A DNA stretch of 14,015 nucleotides. Origin: CAYRMV01 sp964425255. GTDB lineage: Bacteria > Bacteroidota > Bacteroidia > Flavobacteriales_D > Crocinitomicaceae. The position numbers and the translations under genes were made by a program. The stretch is taken from NCBI GenBank assembly GCA_964425255.1, contig CAYRMV010000090.1, forward strand, positions 1 through 14,015. The letters are read 5' to 3'. The notes under the pieces are model-generated. The model ran no database searches and had not been told where the DNA came from. It worked only from the letters and a program-made list of their open reading frames with translations. Shown in pieces: positions 1 to 7,244 of this stretch. Position 1 is the stretch's first letter, and the number at the start of each line of letters is the position of its first letter.

Positions 1-1
1 A

Positions 2-364
2 AAAACGATTGAAAAACGAGTAGATTACGAAGATCAACTCGAAAACACAACGTATCAACCCGTGTCTCTTGTAGCATGTAATTTGAGCGATGCCATGGAT
101 GTGTTGGACCAAAAAGGGGCGTATGAAACTACTTTTCAAGGTTTTGTTGATGCCAACCAAGTTACGTATCTAGTCGTTGGAGAACCGAAAAAAGATGGGT
201 TTTCAAGTGCAATTCGTACAGATGAATTGGATTCTTTTATCATGGAACTGAAAAGAAATCCGAAAAAGCACTTAAACCGAAAAATCGTAGTTGCCTTCGA
301 AGTGGTAACTGATCCAACAGGTTTTGAATTTCAATTATACCAAGGAGGAAAATTTGCGGAGTAA
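2..364 (+). CDS. Unrecognised protein, 3' part (5' end outside window)
   Basis: The reading frame is open from base 2 with no upstream stop, so the 120 visible residues are the C-terminal part of a longer protein. A GTG at 62 is an in-frame valine codon and there is no reason to start there. The visible part is soluble-looking, with mixed charge, no membrane segment and only one Cys. It reads as an alternating alpha/beta domain with strands such as VTYLVVGEP and RKIVVAFEVV, and ends in QLYQGGKFAE. I do not recognise the family and assign no function. The stop at 362-364 lies inside the promoter of the next gene, whose -33 element falls in the last codons of this one, so the two are probably separate transcription units. 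Confidence is high that it codes and low on anything else. Confidence 0.75.
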   Translation, partial: KTIEKRVDYEDQLENTTYQPVSLVACNLSDAMDVLDQKGAYETTFQGFVDANQVTYLVVGEPKKDGFSSAIRTDELDSFIMELKRNPKKHLNRKIVVAFEVVTDPTGFEFQLYQGGKFAE

Positions 365-383
365 ATTTAAACCAATACATTTG
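353..383 (+). promoter_or_regulatory. Bacteroidota-type promoter for the 398 gene
   Basis: TTTG at 353-356 is followed after 19 bases by TACATTTG at 376-383. This matches the known Bacteroidota sigma-A pattern (TTTG, 19-21 bases, TAnnTTTG) at every fixed position. The ATG at 398 starts 14 bases after the -7 element. The -33 part overlaps the end of the preceding coding sequence. Confidence 0.7.
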
Positions 384-397
384 TAAAAAAATTCAAA

Positions 398-1003
398 ATG
401 AATAAACTACTAATCTTAATTTCATTCTTCCTTTTTTCATCTCTTTCTTATAGTCAACTTTATGTTCGTGCATCGGCCATTAATCCTTTGTTTAATGATG
501 CATTGTCATTTAGAAACACAGTGTCTATTGAATCTGGACTACAAGGAGATTACACAGATAAATTTAGAGGCGTCTTTGGTGTAAGTTTAACTAATTACAA
601 ACCTCGTATTGATACATTTAATGTGTATTCATCTCTTAATACAGGTTACTCAACAATAGTAAATCCTGGGAAACAGCGGCTCAGATATACTACTTTGAAC
701 TTCAATTTTGGATTTGATGTAACGCCAGTTGAAGAGAATGATTTTAGACCTTTTTTCGGATTAGATTTTATTCTTGGGTGCTATTATTTCAATGAATATT
801 ATTATGTTGAAAATAGTTCAGGAGGTGATTATTCTACTCTTGGAATTTCACTAGGTGGTAGAGGAAGATTTGGTTTAGAAATGCAATTGAGCGAAACAAT
901 AACCCTTTTTACATCAGCAAATTTTCAGATACTATATAATATAGAACCATCTTTCTTTATGAAAACAGTAGATTTTGGTTTAGGTTGTAGATATCAGTTT
1001 TAA
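398..1003 (+). CDS. Small outer-membrane beta-barrel protein (predicted)
   Basis: The protein has 201 residues. It begins with a Sec signal peptide (MNKLLILISFFLFSSLSYSQ, cleavage probably after SYS) and is then rich in short alternating aromatic and glycine-containing strands. Examples are the stretches around FGVSLTNYKP, TTLNFNFGFDVTP and GISLGGRGRFGLEM. It ends in CRYQF, and a terminal Phe is typical of outer-membrane barrels. A barrel of about eight strands is likely, comparable to the generic OMP_b-brl families of Bacteroidota; no specific function can be read from it. The start is fixed by the promoter 14 bases upstream and an A-rich leader. The next gene starts 18 bases after its stop in the same direction, so the barrel and the lipoprotein are probably co-transcribed and could be partners at the outer membrane; that partnership is inference. 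Confidence 0.72.
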   Translation: MNKLLILISFFLFSSLSYSQLYVRASAINPLFNDALSFRNTVSIESGLQGDYTDKFRGVFGVSLTNYKPRIDTFNVYSSLNTGYSTIVNPGKQRLRYTTLNFNFGFDVTPVEENDFRPFFGLDFILGCYYFNEYYYVENSSGGDYSTLGISLGGRGRFGLEMQLSETITLFTSANFQILYNIEPSFFMKTVDFGLGCRYQF

Positions 1004-1021
1004 TTTAATAGTTTAGTCAAG

Positions 1022-1801
1022 ATGAAATTACTTATATTTTCTTTTGTTTGTTTTTTGCTAGTGAGTTCATGTATTAAAAACTCACAAGATCCAAATACAT
1101 TGTATCCAGATGTTATTATTGAAAGTGCAGAGGTACAAGAGGATGGCACCATCTTGGTTACTGGATTAATCAACAGCCCAGGTGATTTTAACAATTCAAA
1201 AATTGATTTGATTGGATTTTGTGCAAATTCGAAGGGTAATCCAAAGTTAAATGAAAATCAAGTGAAAGCAGATATCAAAAAAAACAAGTTTACTGCAGTT
1301 TATCCCGAAGGTTCTTTCAATCCTGACTCAAGTTATTTTTTAGCTCCTTGGGCAACGAATCAGTTCGGTTACTACATTGGGGAATCGAAAAAATTTGATT
1401 CATTGTATTACAAAGTTACACCCCCTTGCAATATAATGGAAAATTATTTATCGCTACAAGGAGTTTTACAATACCAAGTAAACCTAACTTATTTTAATCA
1501 TACTACTGAGTTCGAAAAACACTCCTATCTTGCTGATGCAGGAAGTTTTCAAAAAATCAAAATTATTACTTACAATGAGATTAAACCTGGGATTTATGAA
1601 ACAAATAATTATGTGGATTATCCACGAAAAGCGGTTGCACTTGTTTATATAAACTATTCGTGGGTACAGGCTGAAGCAGGGGCCAAGATATATGTTGAAA
1701 AGATGCCGAATAACAAATTGAGAATTACAATGTGTCAAGCTCAAGTTTTTCTTTTTAATTCGTATTATCCTTTGTACGTTTCAATGACGATTGACAATTA
1801 A
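1022..1801 (+). CDS. Putative lipoprotein of unknown function
   Basis: The protein has 259 residues and a lipoprotein signal peptide: Lys2, a hydrophobic stretch, then the lipobox VSSC with lipidated Cys17. The residues after the Cys (IKNSQD) do not resemble the acidic lipoprotein export signal described for flavobacteria, so I would place it in the periplasmic face of a membrane rather than on the surface, with low certainty. Residues 30-115 look like a beta-sandwich: the stretch PDVIIESAEV, then a run ending in ILVTGLINSPGDF, then FLAPWATNQFGYYIGESKKFDS. This resembles the extracellular FN3/Ig-like modules found in many Bacteroidota lipoproteins of type 'ATNSFGtyYGe'. The remaining half is not recognised. 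It lies 18 bases downstream of the beta-barrel gene and probably shares its promoter, since no TAnnTTTG element lies in the gap. Nothing is broken or truncated. Confidence 0.7.
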   Translation: MKLLIFSFVCFLLVSSCIKNSQDPNTLYPDVIIESAEVQEDGTILVTGLINSPGDFNNSKIDLIGFCANSKGNPKLNENQVKADIKKNKFTAVYPEGSFNPDSSYFLAPWATNQFGYYIGESKKFDSLYYKVTPPCNIMENYLSLQGVLQYQVNLTYFNHTTEFEKHSYLADAGSFQKIKIITYNEIKPGIYETNNYVDYPRKAVALVYINYSWVQAEAGAKIYVEKMPNNKLRITMCQAQVFLFNSYYPLYVSMTIDN

Positions 1802-1854
1802 GTCATCCATTTTATATAATTTTAAGAAAGCGAACAAAATATTAAGTAGATTTG

Positions 1855-1886
1855 TTTGTTATCCATACGCGAATGCGATAACTTTG
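1855..1886 (+). promoter_or_regulatory. Promoter of dxs
   Basis: TTTG at 1855-1858 and TAACTTTG at 1879-1886 are separated by 20 bases, again a full match to the Bacteroidota -33/-7 pattern. The dxs ATG begins 17 bases after the -7 element, which supports the chosen start. It lies in the 102-base gap after the lipoprotein gene. Confidence 0.7.
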
Positions 1887-1903
1887 TTAATTAAAATTGT
1901 ATC

Positions 1904-3859
1904 ATGGGAGAATATAAAGCCGGCCCGTTTCTCGAACAAATAGAATTTCCTGCAGATTTGCGCGCGAAATTTCAAGTAGATGACTTGCCTCAAGTAGCTG
2001 ATGAATTGCGTCAGTTTATTGTGGATGTTATCTCCAACATCGGAAATAGCCATTTTGGTGCAAGTTTGGGTGTAGTTGAACTAACAGTAGCCTTGCATTA
2101 TGCATTTAATACTCCTGATGATCAATTGGTTTGGGATGTAGGACATCAAGCTTATGGACACAAAATCTTAACGGGTAGACGTTCTGTATTCCACACAAAC
2201 CGTACGCGAGGTGGAATTTCTGGTTTTCCGAAAAGAAGCGAAAGCGAATACGATACATTCGGTGTTGGTCACTCATCTACATCGATTTCTGCTGCTTTGG
2301 GAATGGCAGTTGCAAACCAATACAAAGGCTTGAAAGATCGTCACCACATTGCCGTAATTGGTGATGGTGCGATGACTGCTGGTTTGGCTTTTGAAGGAAT
2401 GAATCACGCTGGTTTCGAGAAAGATGCAAATCTGTTGGTTGTTTTGAATGACAATTGTATGTCAATCGACCCGAATGTGGGTGCGCTCAAAGAATATTTA
2501 ACAGACATCACGACTTCTCATACTTACAACAAAGTGAAAGACGAAGTATGGAAATTATTGGGTAAAATTTCCAAATTTGGTCCCGATGCACAAACTGTTG
2601 CTTCCAAAATTTCGCATGCTTTGAAAGGCTCTTTGTTAAAACAAAGCAATTTATTCGAAGCGTTGAATTTCCGTTATTTCGGTCCAGTTGATGGACATGA
2701 TGTAATTGGATTGGCGAAAATATTAGAAGATTTGAAAGATATTCCTGGACCTAAAATTTTACATTGCGTAACAGTAAAGGGAAAAGGTTATAAATACTCA
2801 GAAGAAGGAAATCCAACCAAATGGCATGCACCAGGTGTGTTCAATAAAGAAACGGGTGAGATTGTTAAGATAATCCCAAAATCACCGGAACCGCCTAAAT
2901 ACCAGGATGTTTTTGGCCACACAATTGTTGAATTAGCTGAAAAAAATGACAAGATAATGGGAGTCACTCCTGCAATGCCTTCAGGTTGTTCGTTGAATAT
3001 CATGATGGAAGCCATGCCAAAACGTGCTTTCGATGTTGGAATTGCTGAACAACATGCAGTTACTTTCTCCGCTGGACTGGCAACTCAAGGTTTGGTTCCT
3101 TTCTGTAATATTTACTCTTCGTTCATGCAGCGTGCGTATGATCAAGTTTTACACGATGTCGCATTGCAAAATTTGAACGTTGTTTTCTGTTTAGATCGCG
3201 GTGGTTTGGTTGGTGCTGATGGTGCAACACACCACGGTGCGTATGACCTGTCGTACATGCGTTCGATTCCAAATATGGTTGTTTCGGCTCCAATGAATGA
3301 AGCAGAATTGCGTGATTTGATGTTCACAGCACAACAAGAAAATATGGGACCATTCTCGATTCGTTACCCAAGAGGAAATGGCGTTATGACAGAATGGAAA
3401 ACTCCTATGAAAGCCATCAAAGTGGGTACAGGTCGAAAGGTAACAAATGGTGAAGATATAGCCGTTTTAACGATTGGTCATGTTGGAAACACGGTTCAAA
3501 AAGCAATGGATCAATTTAAGGAAGATGGAATTTCTGTTGCACATTATGATATGCGTTTTGTGAAACCATTAGATGAATTGCTTTTACACGAAGTTTTTTC
3601 TAAATTCGATAAAGTGATCACGGTGGAAGATGGTTGTTTGATGGGCGGAATGGGAAGTGCAATTTTAGAATTTATGGCTGACAATAAATACAAATCTGAT
3701 GTTGTTCGTCTTGGAATTCCAGATCGATATGTACACCATGGAACCCCTGAACAATTACATGCAGAATGTGGATTTGATTTAAATGGAATCATAGAATCTG
3801 TACGTAAAGCAGTCGGTTTCTCGCAAAATTCAAAAGAAAGAAGCGATAAAGCGGTTTAA
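1904..3859 (+). CDS. dxs: 1-deoxy-D-xylulose-5-phosphate synthase
   Basis: This cytoplasmic thiamine-diphosphate enzyme condenses pyruvate and glyceraldehyde 3-phosphate to DXP. That is the entry step of the MEP isoprenoid pathway, and DXP also supplies thiamine and pyridoxal synthesis. The protein is 651 residues, slightly longer than the roughly 620 of E. coli DXS and collinear with it. Visible landmarks, in order, are the substrate and cofactor histidines at H50 (NIGNSHFG) and H81 (GHQAYGHKILTGRR), GHSSTSIS at 122-129, and the ThDP/Mg motif GDGAMTAG at 153-160 with N182 in LNDNCMS. After these come GPVDGHD at 260-266, the activating glutamate E382 in IAEQHAVTF, GADGATHHGAYD at 437-448 and a YPRGNG pyrimidine-domain loop. 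All expected catalytic residues are present and nothing suggests inactivity. The only start consistent with the promoter at 1855-1886 is this ATG. It appears to be a single-gene unit: the next gene has its own likely promoter 110 bases on. Confidence 0.97.
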   Translation: MGEYKAGPFLEQIEFPADLRAKFQVDDLPQVADELRQFIVDVISNIGNSHFGASLGVVELTVALHYAFNTPDDQLVWDVGHQAYGHKILTGRRSVFHTNRTRGGISGFPKRSESEYDTFGVGHSSTSISAALGMAVANQYKGLKDRHHIAVIGDGAMTAGLAFEGMNHAGFEKDANLLVVLNDNCMSIDPNVGALKEYLTDITTSHTYNKVKDEVWKLLGKISKFGPDAQTVASKISHALKGSLLKQSNLFEALNFRYFGPVDGHDVIGLAKILEDLKDIPGPKILHCVTVKGKGYKYSEEGNPTKWHAPGVFNKETGEIVKIIPKSPEPPKYQDVFGHTIVELAEKNDKIMGVTPAMPSGCSLNIMMEAMPKRAFDVGIAEQHAVTFSAGLATQGLVPFCNIYSSFMQRAYDQVLHDVALQNLNVVFCLDRGGLVGADGATHHGAYDLSYMRSIPNMVVSAPMNEAELRDLMFTAQQENMGPFSIRYPRGNGVMTEWKTPMKAIKVGTGRKVTNGEDIAVLTIGHVGNTVQKAMDQFKEDGISVAHYDMRFVKPLDELLLHEVFSKFDKVITVEDGCLMGGMGSAILEFMADNKYKSDVVRLGIPDRYVHHGTPEQLHAECGFDLNGIIESVRKAVGFSQNSKERSDKAV

Positions 3860-3951
3860 ACGTGCTTATTTCTTTTCATTTTTAATCGGATTTTTAAAAA
3901 GAAGGTTTTTATTCAATCTTTGGATTTTCTTTTTTTCACAAAGTTCCTCAA

Positions 3952-3979
3952 TTGGGAATAAAAAAATTGCGTAAGTTTG
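3952..3979 (+). promoter_or_regulatory. Probable promoter of the isomerase gene
   Basis: TAAGTTTG at 3972-3979 matches the TAnnTTTG -7 element. A TTG at 3952-3954 lies 17 bases upstream, at the short end of the spacing reported for flavobacterial promoters (TTG, 17-23 bases). The ATG at 3987 begins only 7 bases after the element, so the mRNA would have almost no leader. The rest of the 127-base gap after dxs is T-rich, with no convincing terminator hairpin. Confidence 0.5.
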
Positions 3980-3986
3980 TCTCAAT

Positions 3987-4979
3987 ATGAGTACGATGAA
4001 CACATTAATTTCCGCTTTTCCTGAAAATTTGAAAGATGCCATTCAAATTGCACACAATGCTACTTTCAAAAATCCAAGTAATTCGATACATCATGTGTTG
4101 ATTTGTGGTTTAGGTGGTTCTGGAATTGGTGGAAAAATGGTGGCTCAATGGGTTCAATCTGTTTGTCCAGTTCCTGTACTTTCTTTTCAAGACTATGATA
4201 TTCCAGCTTACGTAGGGAAAAATTCTCTGGTGATTGCCTCATCGTATTCTGGAAATACAGAAGAAACGCTCATAAGTGTAGATCAAGCTCACCAAAAAGG
4301 GGCTCACATAATCGGGATTTGTTCGGGAGGTGAGTTAAAACAATTTTGCGAATCAAACGATTATGATGTTGTACTTGTTCCAGGTGGAAATCCACCACGT
4401 ACAGCGTTGGCATTTTCAATCGTACAGGTGACAAATATTTTAGCCCAATTGGGTTTAGCAGAAAAATCCTTGGTGAATGAATTTGAAACTGGACGTCAAT
4501 TATTGGTCGATCAAGCCGAAACAATTCACACGGAAGCAAAAAATATAGCTTCCTTTTTAAAAGGGAAAGTTCCGATTATTTATTCAACCACAAAATACGA
4601 GCCCATTGCCGTTCGTGCTCGTCAGCAATTCAATGAAAATAGCAAGGAATTGTGCTGGCATCATGTCATTCCAGAAATGAACCACAACGAACTTGTCGGT
4701 TGGGGTGGAGGAGATGACCGTTTTGCTGCCATTTTCTTAGAAACAACTGATTTACATCCGCGAAACCAAAAACGCTTAGAATATTCCTTGAGTGTGGTGC
4801 GAAGTAAAACAAAACAGGTGTTTGAATTGATGGCACAAGGAAATACCATGGTCGAACGATCGCTTTATTTTATTCATGTGATTGATTGGGCTTCATTGTA
4901 CTTAGCAGAGTTGAAAAATGTCGATCCAATTGATATTGCAGTGATTGATACCTTGAAAGATACACTATCTAAATTTTGA
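3987..4979 (+). CDS. Bifunctional phosphoglucose/phosphomannose isomerase (SIS type)
   Basis: The protein (330 residues) matches the archaeal/bacterial PGI/PMI family. These enzymes interconvert glucose 6-phosphate or mannose 6-phosphate with fructose 6-phosphate and are unrelated in size to classical 550-residue Pgi. The N-terminal SIS domain shows GLGGSGIGGK at 41-50 and the phosphate-binding SYSGNTEET at 86-94, followed by GGNPPRTAL at 133-141. The C-terminal family domain shows NENSKE at 216-221 and PEMNHNE at 229-235. These should hold the catalytic Glu (E217) and the ring-opening His (H233) by analogy with the Pyrobaculum enzyme. It ends with the expected D-A-x3-Y-L-x2-LKxxDP-like helix, here ASLYLAELKNVDPID. 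Both M1 and M4 are possible starts; the promoter favours either equally. It likely feeds glycolysis, gluconeogenesis and GDP-mannose supply. One base separates its stop from a small secreted protein gene, an obvious co-transcribed partner of unknown relevance. The bifunctional specificity is family knowledge, not shown here. Confidence 0.88.
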   Translation: MSTMNTLISAFPENLKDAIQIAHNATFKNPSNSIHHVLICGLGGSGIGGKMVAQWVQSVCPVPVLSFQDYDIPAYVGKNSLVIASSYSGNTEETLISVDQAHQKGAHIIGICSGGELKQFCESNDYDVVLVPGGNPPRTALAFSIVQVTNILAQLGLAEKSLVNEFETGRQLLVDQAETIHTEAKNIASFLKGKVPIIYSTTKYEPIAVRARQQFNENSKELCWHHVIPEMNHNELVGWGGGDDRFAAIFLETTDLHPRNQKRLEYSLSVVRSKTKQVFELMAQGNTMVERSLYFIHVIDWASLYLAELKNVDPIDIAVIDTLKDTLSKF

Positions 4980-4980
4980 T

Positions 4981-5187
4981 TTGAAAGCACTTATTCTTGT
5001 TGGTACGCTTTTTTTGTTTGGAAATTCCAATTCAACATCAGTCTATATTTGTGTGAGTAAAACTGCTAAAAAATTTCATTTTTCTCAATCCTGTCGAGGC
5101 CTCCAAAATTGTACACACACAATTCGTAAAACAACAAAAGACGAAGCAACCAAATTAGGTTATTCTGTTTGTTTGATTGAAAAGTAA
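4981..5187 (+). CDS. Small secreted protein with conserved-looking Cys/His pattern, TTG start
   Basis: This 68-residue protein begins with a TTG codon one base after the isomerase stop. There is no ATG between the upstream in-frame stop (4954-4956) and the mature domain, so TTG is the only start that gives a signal peptide (MKALILVGTLFLFGNSNS). The mature part carries C24, H33, C38, C44 and C64 in the order YIC, KKFHFSQSCRGL, NCTHTI and GYSVC. I recall similar short Bacteroidota proteins with the shape YxC-x-YHx2xCxxLxxC and a late Cys-containing tail. The arrangement suggests a small disulfide-bonded or metal-binding domain. Homologues as I remember them end in CxxC, whereas here only one Cys remains near the end (CLIEK). 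The function is unknown. Tight spacing implies translational coupling to the isomerase, but a metabolic link is not implied. Confidence 0.65.
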   Translation: MKALILVGTLFLFGNSNSTSVYICVSKTAKKFHFSQSCRGLQNCTHTIRKTTKDEATKLGYSVCLIEK

Positions 5188-5216
5188 ATCGTTTATTTTC
5201 ATTGTTTTATTACTTA

Positions 5217-5239
5217 TTGATTGCTTATGCAGCGATTAG
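5217..5239 (+). terminator. Possible hairpin between convergent genes
   Basis: TTGATTGCT (5217-5225) and AGCGATTAG (5231-5239) can pair through nine positions around a five-base loop if G-U pairs are allowed. Four of the nine pairs are wobbles, which would be lost in RNA of the other strand, so any function would be for the plus-strand transcript. No immediate T-run follows, so it is at best a weak terminator or RNA 3' end structure. Confidence 0.25.
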
Positions 5240-5253
5240 GATAAATGACTATT

Positions 5254-5925
5254 TTATTTAAATTCTTTTACTTTTCCTTCGGAAGATTTTACCACCTCCA
5301 TCTGTTTTGAAATCAGTTCTTTTTGTTTCCCTTGATTTTCGGCATTTTTCTTGATTTTATCTTCTGCTTCAGCAATTTTTTTCTTGTAATCTTCGATGTC
5401 TTTCTCCAAGCTTGTTTTCTCTTTTTCTAAGTCTTTCTGCGCTTTCTCCATACTTTCCAAGTTTTTTTGATCGGCTTTCAACACTTCGTCAAGACTGGCT
5501 TTGGAAACACGTTTCGCAAATTCTTTTATCTTGTTTGACATGGCTGTAAACTGTTGAGAATGTTCTCTACTTGATAAAAAAGCACCACCTAAGTCAATTC
5601 CAAAAGCAACTTTCAGCGCTCCATCTTGTCCGGGTAAAATGCGTGCGTATGCATCAAACGCTTTGCTTTCCATGAATTTGGGAGCTCCTTGCATCATCGA
5701 AAATTCATCTTTACTTGAATTGTATTTTCCACCCCAATCTTTCAGCTCACTTTTCAATTCTTTTTCCAAAATATCTTTGTTAGCATAAGGAATTGTGACT
5801 ACTAATGCATTTTTCGAACCCAAAGAAAATGCTTGGGTTTCTTCTCGTAAGGATATTTCAGTTTGTGCCCAAACACCTTGGATTGTCATAAGGGAGACAG
5901 TAGTAATTGTTGTTATTATTCGCAT
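5254..5925 (-). CDS. Exported protein with C-terminal coiled coil, function unknown
   Basis: The start is placed at the ATG whose complement is 5923-5925. This gives 223 residues with a clean signal peptide (MRIITTITTVSLMTIQGVWA, then Gln); an ATG eight codons upstream would put charged residues before it. Residues 22-140 form a globular region with no family I recognise. It includes LGSKNALVVTIPYANKD, WGGKYNSSKDEF and ALKVAFGIDLGGAFLSSREH. Residues from about 144 to the end are Lys/Glu-rich with heptad-like spacing (ESMEKAQKDLEKEKTSLEKD and onward), a long coiled coil without prolines. It ends in GKVKEFK. The mature protein has no Cys. It is probably periplasmic, perhaps oligomeric. It is convergent with the isomerase unit and divergent from the delta' gene 124 bases away. 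I found no clear TAnnTTTG element in that gap on its strand. Confidence 0.7.
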   Translation of the reverse strand: MRIITTITTVSLMTIQGVWAQTEISLREETQAFSLGSKNALVVTIPYANKDILEKELKSELKDWGGKYNSSKDEFSMMQGAPKFMESKAFDAYARILPGQDGALKVAFGIDLGGAFLSSREHSQQFTAMSNKIKEFAKRVSKASLDEVLKADQKNLESMEKAQKDLEKEKTSLEKDIEDYKKKIAEAEDKIKKNAENQGKQKELISKQMEVVKSSEGKVKEFK

Positions 5926-6037
5926 ATTTTTTTCTCTTAAGTTACACATTTTTCTTTTTATACATACTTTTTTTCAACGAATTATTTTTTCCTATCAAAA
6001 GCGTTGCCAAAATTTTCTTTGTCAAATGGAAAATAAG

Positions 6038-6045
6038 TACCTTTA
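6038..6045 (+). promoter_or_regulatory. Candidate -7 element before the delta' gene
   Basis: TACCTTTA at 6038-6045 differs from TAnnTTTG only in its last base. It ends four bases before the ATG at 6050. A TTTG at 6018-6021 is 16 bases upstream, slightly too close for a standard -33 element. If used, the message would start essentially at the ATG. The element would fall within the coding region if translation began at the alternative ATG at 6026. Confidence 0.3.
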
Positions 6046-6049
6046 CCTC

Positions 6050-7168
6050 ATGCAATTTAGCCAAGTAGTTGGACAAAGAGAACTCAAAGCACATCTGATT
6101 CAAGAAGTTAAGTCGGACAAAATTAGTCATGCGCAATTGTTTTTAGGTACATCCGGACATGGATCTTTGCCGCTCGTGTTAGCATTTGTTCAGTATTTAT
6201 TTTGTGAAAACAAATCGGAATCAGATAGTTGTGGGATCTGTTCATCTTGTCGTAAAGTAAGTGAATTACAGCATCCTGATTTGCATTTTTCGTTTCCTGT
6301 TGTGCAAGCGATTCACAAATTTAGTGATCAATTTTTACCACAATGGCGCCAACAAATCAAAGAAAACCCGTATTTTGATTTGAATCAATGGACACAGCGC
6401 ATCGATGACAAAGGACGAAAACCCATCATTGGTTCGGAAGAAAGTTTGGAGATTATCAAAAAATTGTCACTCAAATCCTATGAAGGTGGTTACAAAGTGA
6501 TGGTGATTTGGATGGCTGAGGAAATGAACCCAACGTGTTCCAATAAATTGCTCAAAATCTTAGAGGAACCACCTGCAAAGACGTTGTTTTTACTCGTTTC
6601 TGAAAGCCAAGATCAATTGTTACAAACGATTTTGTCGCGCACCCAATTGGTAAAAGTACCCAAAATAGATTTGGATGAATTGGCAACTTCTTTGCGCGAA
6701 AAATACCAAGTAGATGCGTCTACGGCGCTAAGTGTTGCAGCACAAACAGAAGGAAATCGTATCGAGGCAGAGCTCATTTTGACTGCCAATGAAGACAAAG
6801 ACATCAACCGCGAATGGTTTATTCAATTGATGCGTGTTTGTTACAAAAAAGATGTAATCCCCATGATGGATTGGGCCGAAAACATGGCGGGAATTGGTAA
6901 AGAAAAACAGAAAAATTTCTTGAAATATGCTTTGCACATGTTCCGTCAAAGTTTATTGAAAAATTATACTGACAATCAATTGACACGTGTTTCGAAAGAA
7001 GAAGATCAGTTTTTACATAATTTTGCTCGCTTCATAACCGGAAACAACATCACGGATTTTATGGAGCAATTTAATGATGCGTATTACCACATCGATCGGA
7101 ATGCAAATGCACGAATTTTATTTACAGAACTGTGTTTCAAAGTGATGCGCTTTATTCACTTTGCTTAA
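6050..7168 (+). CDS. holB: DNA polymerase III clamp-loader subunit delta'
   Basis: The delta' subunit is the non-ATPase clamp-loader component that helps place the sliding clamp on primed DNA at the replication fork. With the start at 6050 the protein has 372 residues, opening with MQFSQVVGQRELKAHLIQEV, the usual AAA+ entry of this family. The P-loop position (GTSGHGSL, 33-40) has no Lys or Thr/Ser pair, as expected of delta' and unlike DnaX. A zinc module follows with C52, C61, C64 and C67 (CGICSSC). NKLLKILEEPPAKTLFLLV at 165-183 is the conserved Walker B-side helix and strand region. SRTQ at 196-199 replaces the common SRC sensor motif; Thr in place of Cys is an oddity, but possibly normal in this phylum. 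The reading frame is open far upstream, to 5795, but that extension overlaps the coiled-coil gene antisense and is unconvincing. ATG 6026 (MENKYLYL) is the alternative start. DnaX is excluded by the short length and missing P-loop Lys. Confidence 0.88.
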   Translation: MQFSQVVGQRELKAHLIQEVKSDKISHAQLFLGTSGHGSLPLVLAFVQYLFCENKSESDSCGICSSCRKVSELQHPDLHFSFPVVQAIHKFSDQFLPQWRQQIKENPYFDLNQWTQRIDDKGRKPIIGSEESLEIIKKLSLKSYEGGYKVMVIWMAEEMNPTCSNKLLKILEEPPAKTLFLLVSESQDQLLQTILSRTQLVKVPKIDLDELATSLREKYQVDASTALSVAAQTEGNRIEAELILTANEDKDINREWFIQLMRVCYKKDVIPMMDWAENMAGIGKEKQKNFLKYALHMFRQSLLKNYTDNQLTRVSKEEDQFLHNFARFITGNNITDFMEQFNDAYYHIDRNANARILFTELCFKVMRFIHFA

Positions 7169-7220
7169 AGTGAAATTAAATTACCCTTTTTAAGGTATTT
7201 CTTTTGTCTAATTACCTCAG

Positions 7221-7228
7221 TACATTTG
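7221..7228 (+). promoter_or_regulatory. -7 promoter element of the hemerythrin-type gene
   Basis: TACATTTG at 7221-7228 matches TAnnTTTG exactly, and the ATG at 7245 follows after 16 bases. The TTTG at 7203-7206 is only 14 bases away, too near for a standard -33 box, so the upstream half is unresolved. The element suggests that the gene is transcribed separately from the delta' gene. Confidence 0.5.
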
Positions 7229-7244
7229 GTGAAAACAAGGCATT

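Noticed and set aside
62..64. GTG as the start of the first gene
   Set aside because: The frame is open to the window edge with plausible protein sequence before it, so the gene is truncated rather than starting here.
3860..3986. Rho-independent terminator or small RNA after dxs
   Set aside because: The gap is T-rich with A/T runs, but I could not find a stem with GC pairs followed by a T-run.
5795..6049. N-terminal extension of the delta' protein
   Set aside because: The extension is antisense to the signal-peptide region of the coiled-coil gene, has no family similarity, and the family begins at MQFSQVVGQ.
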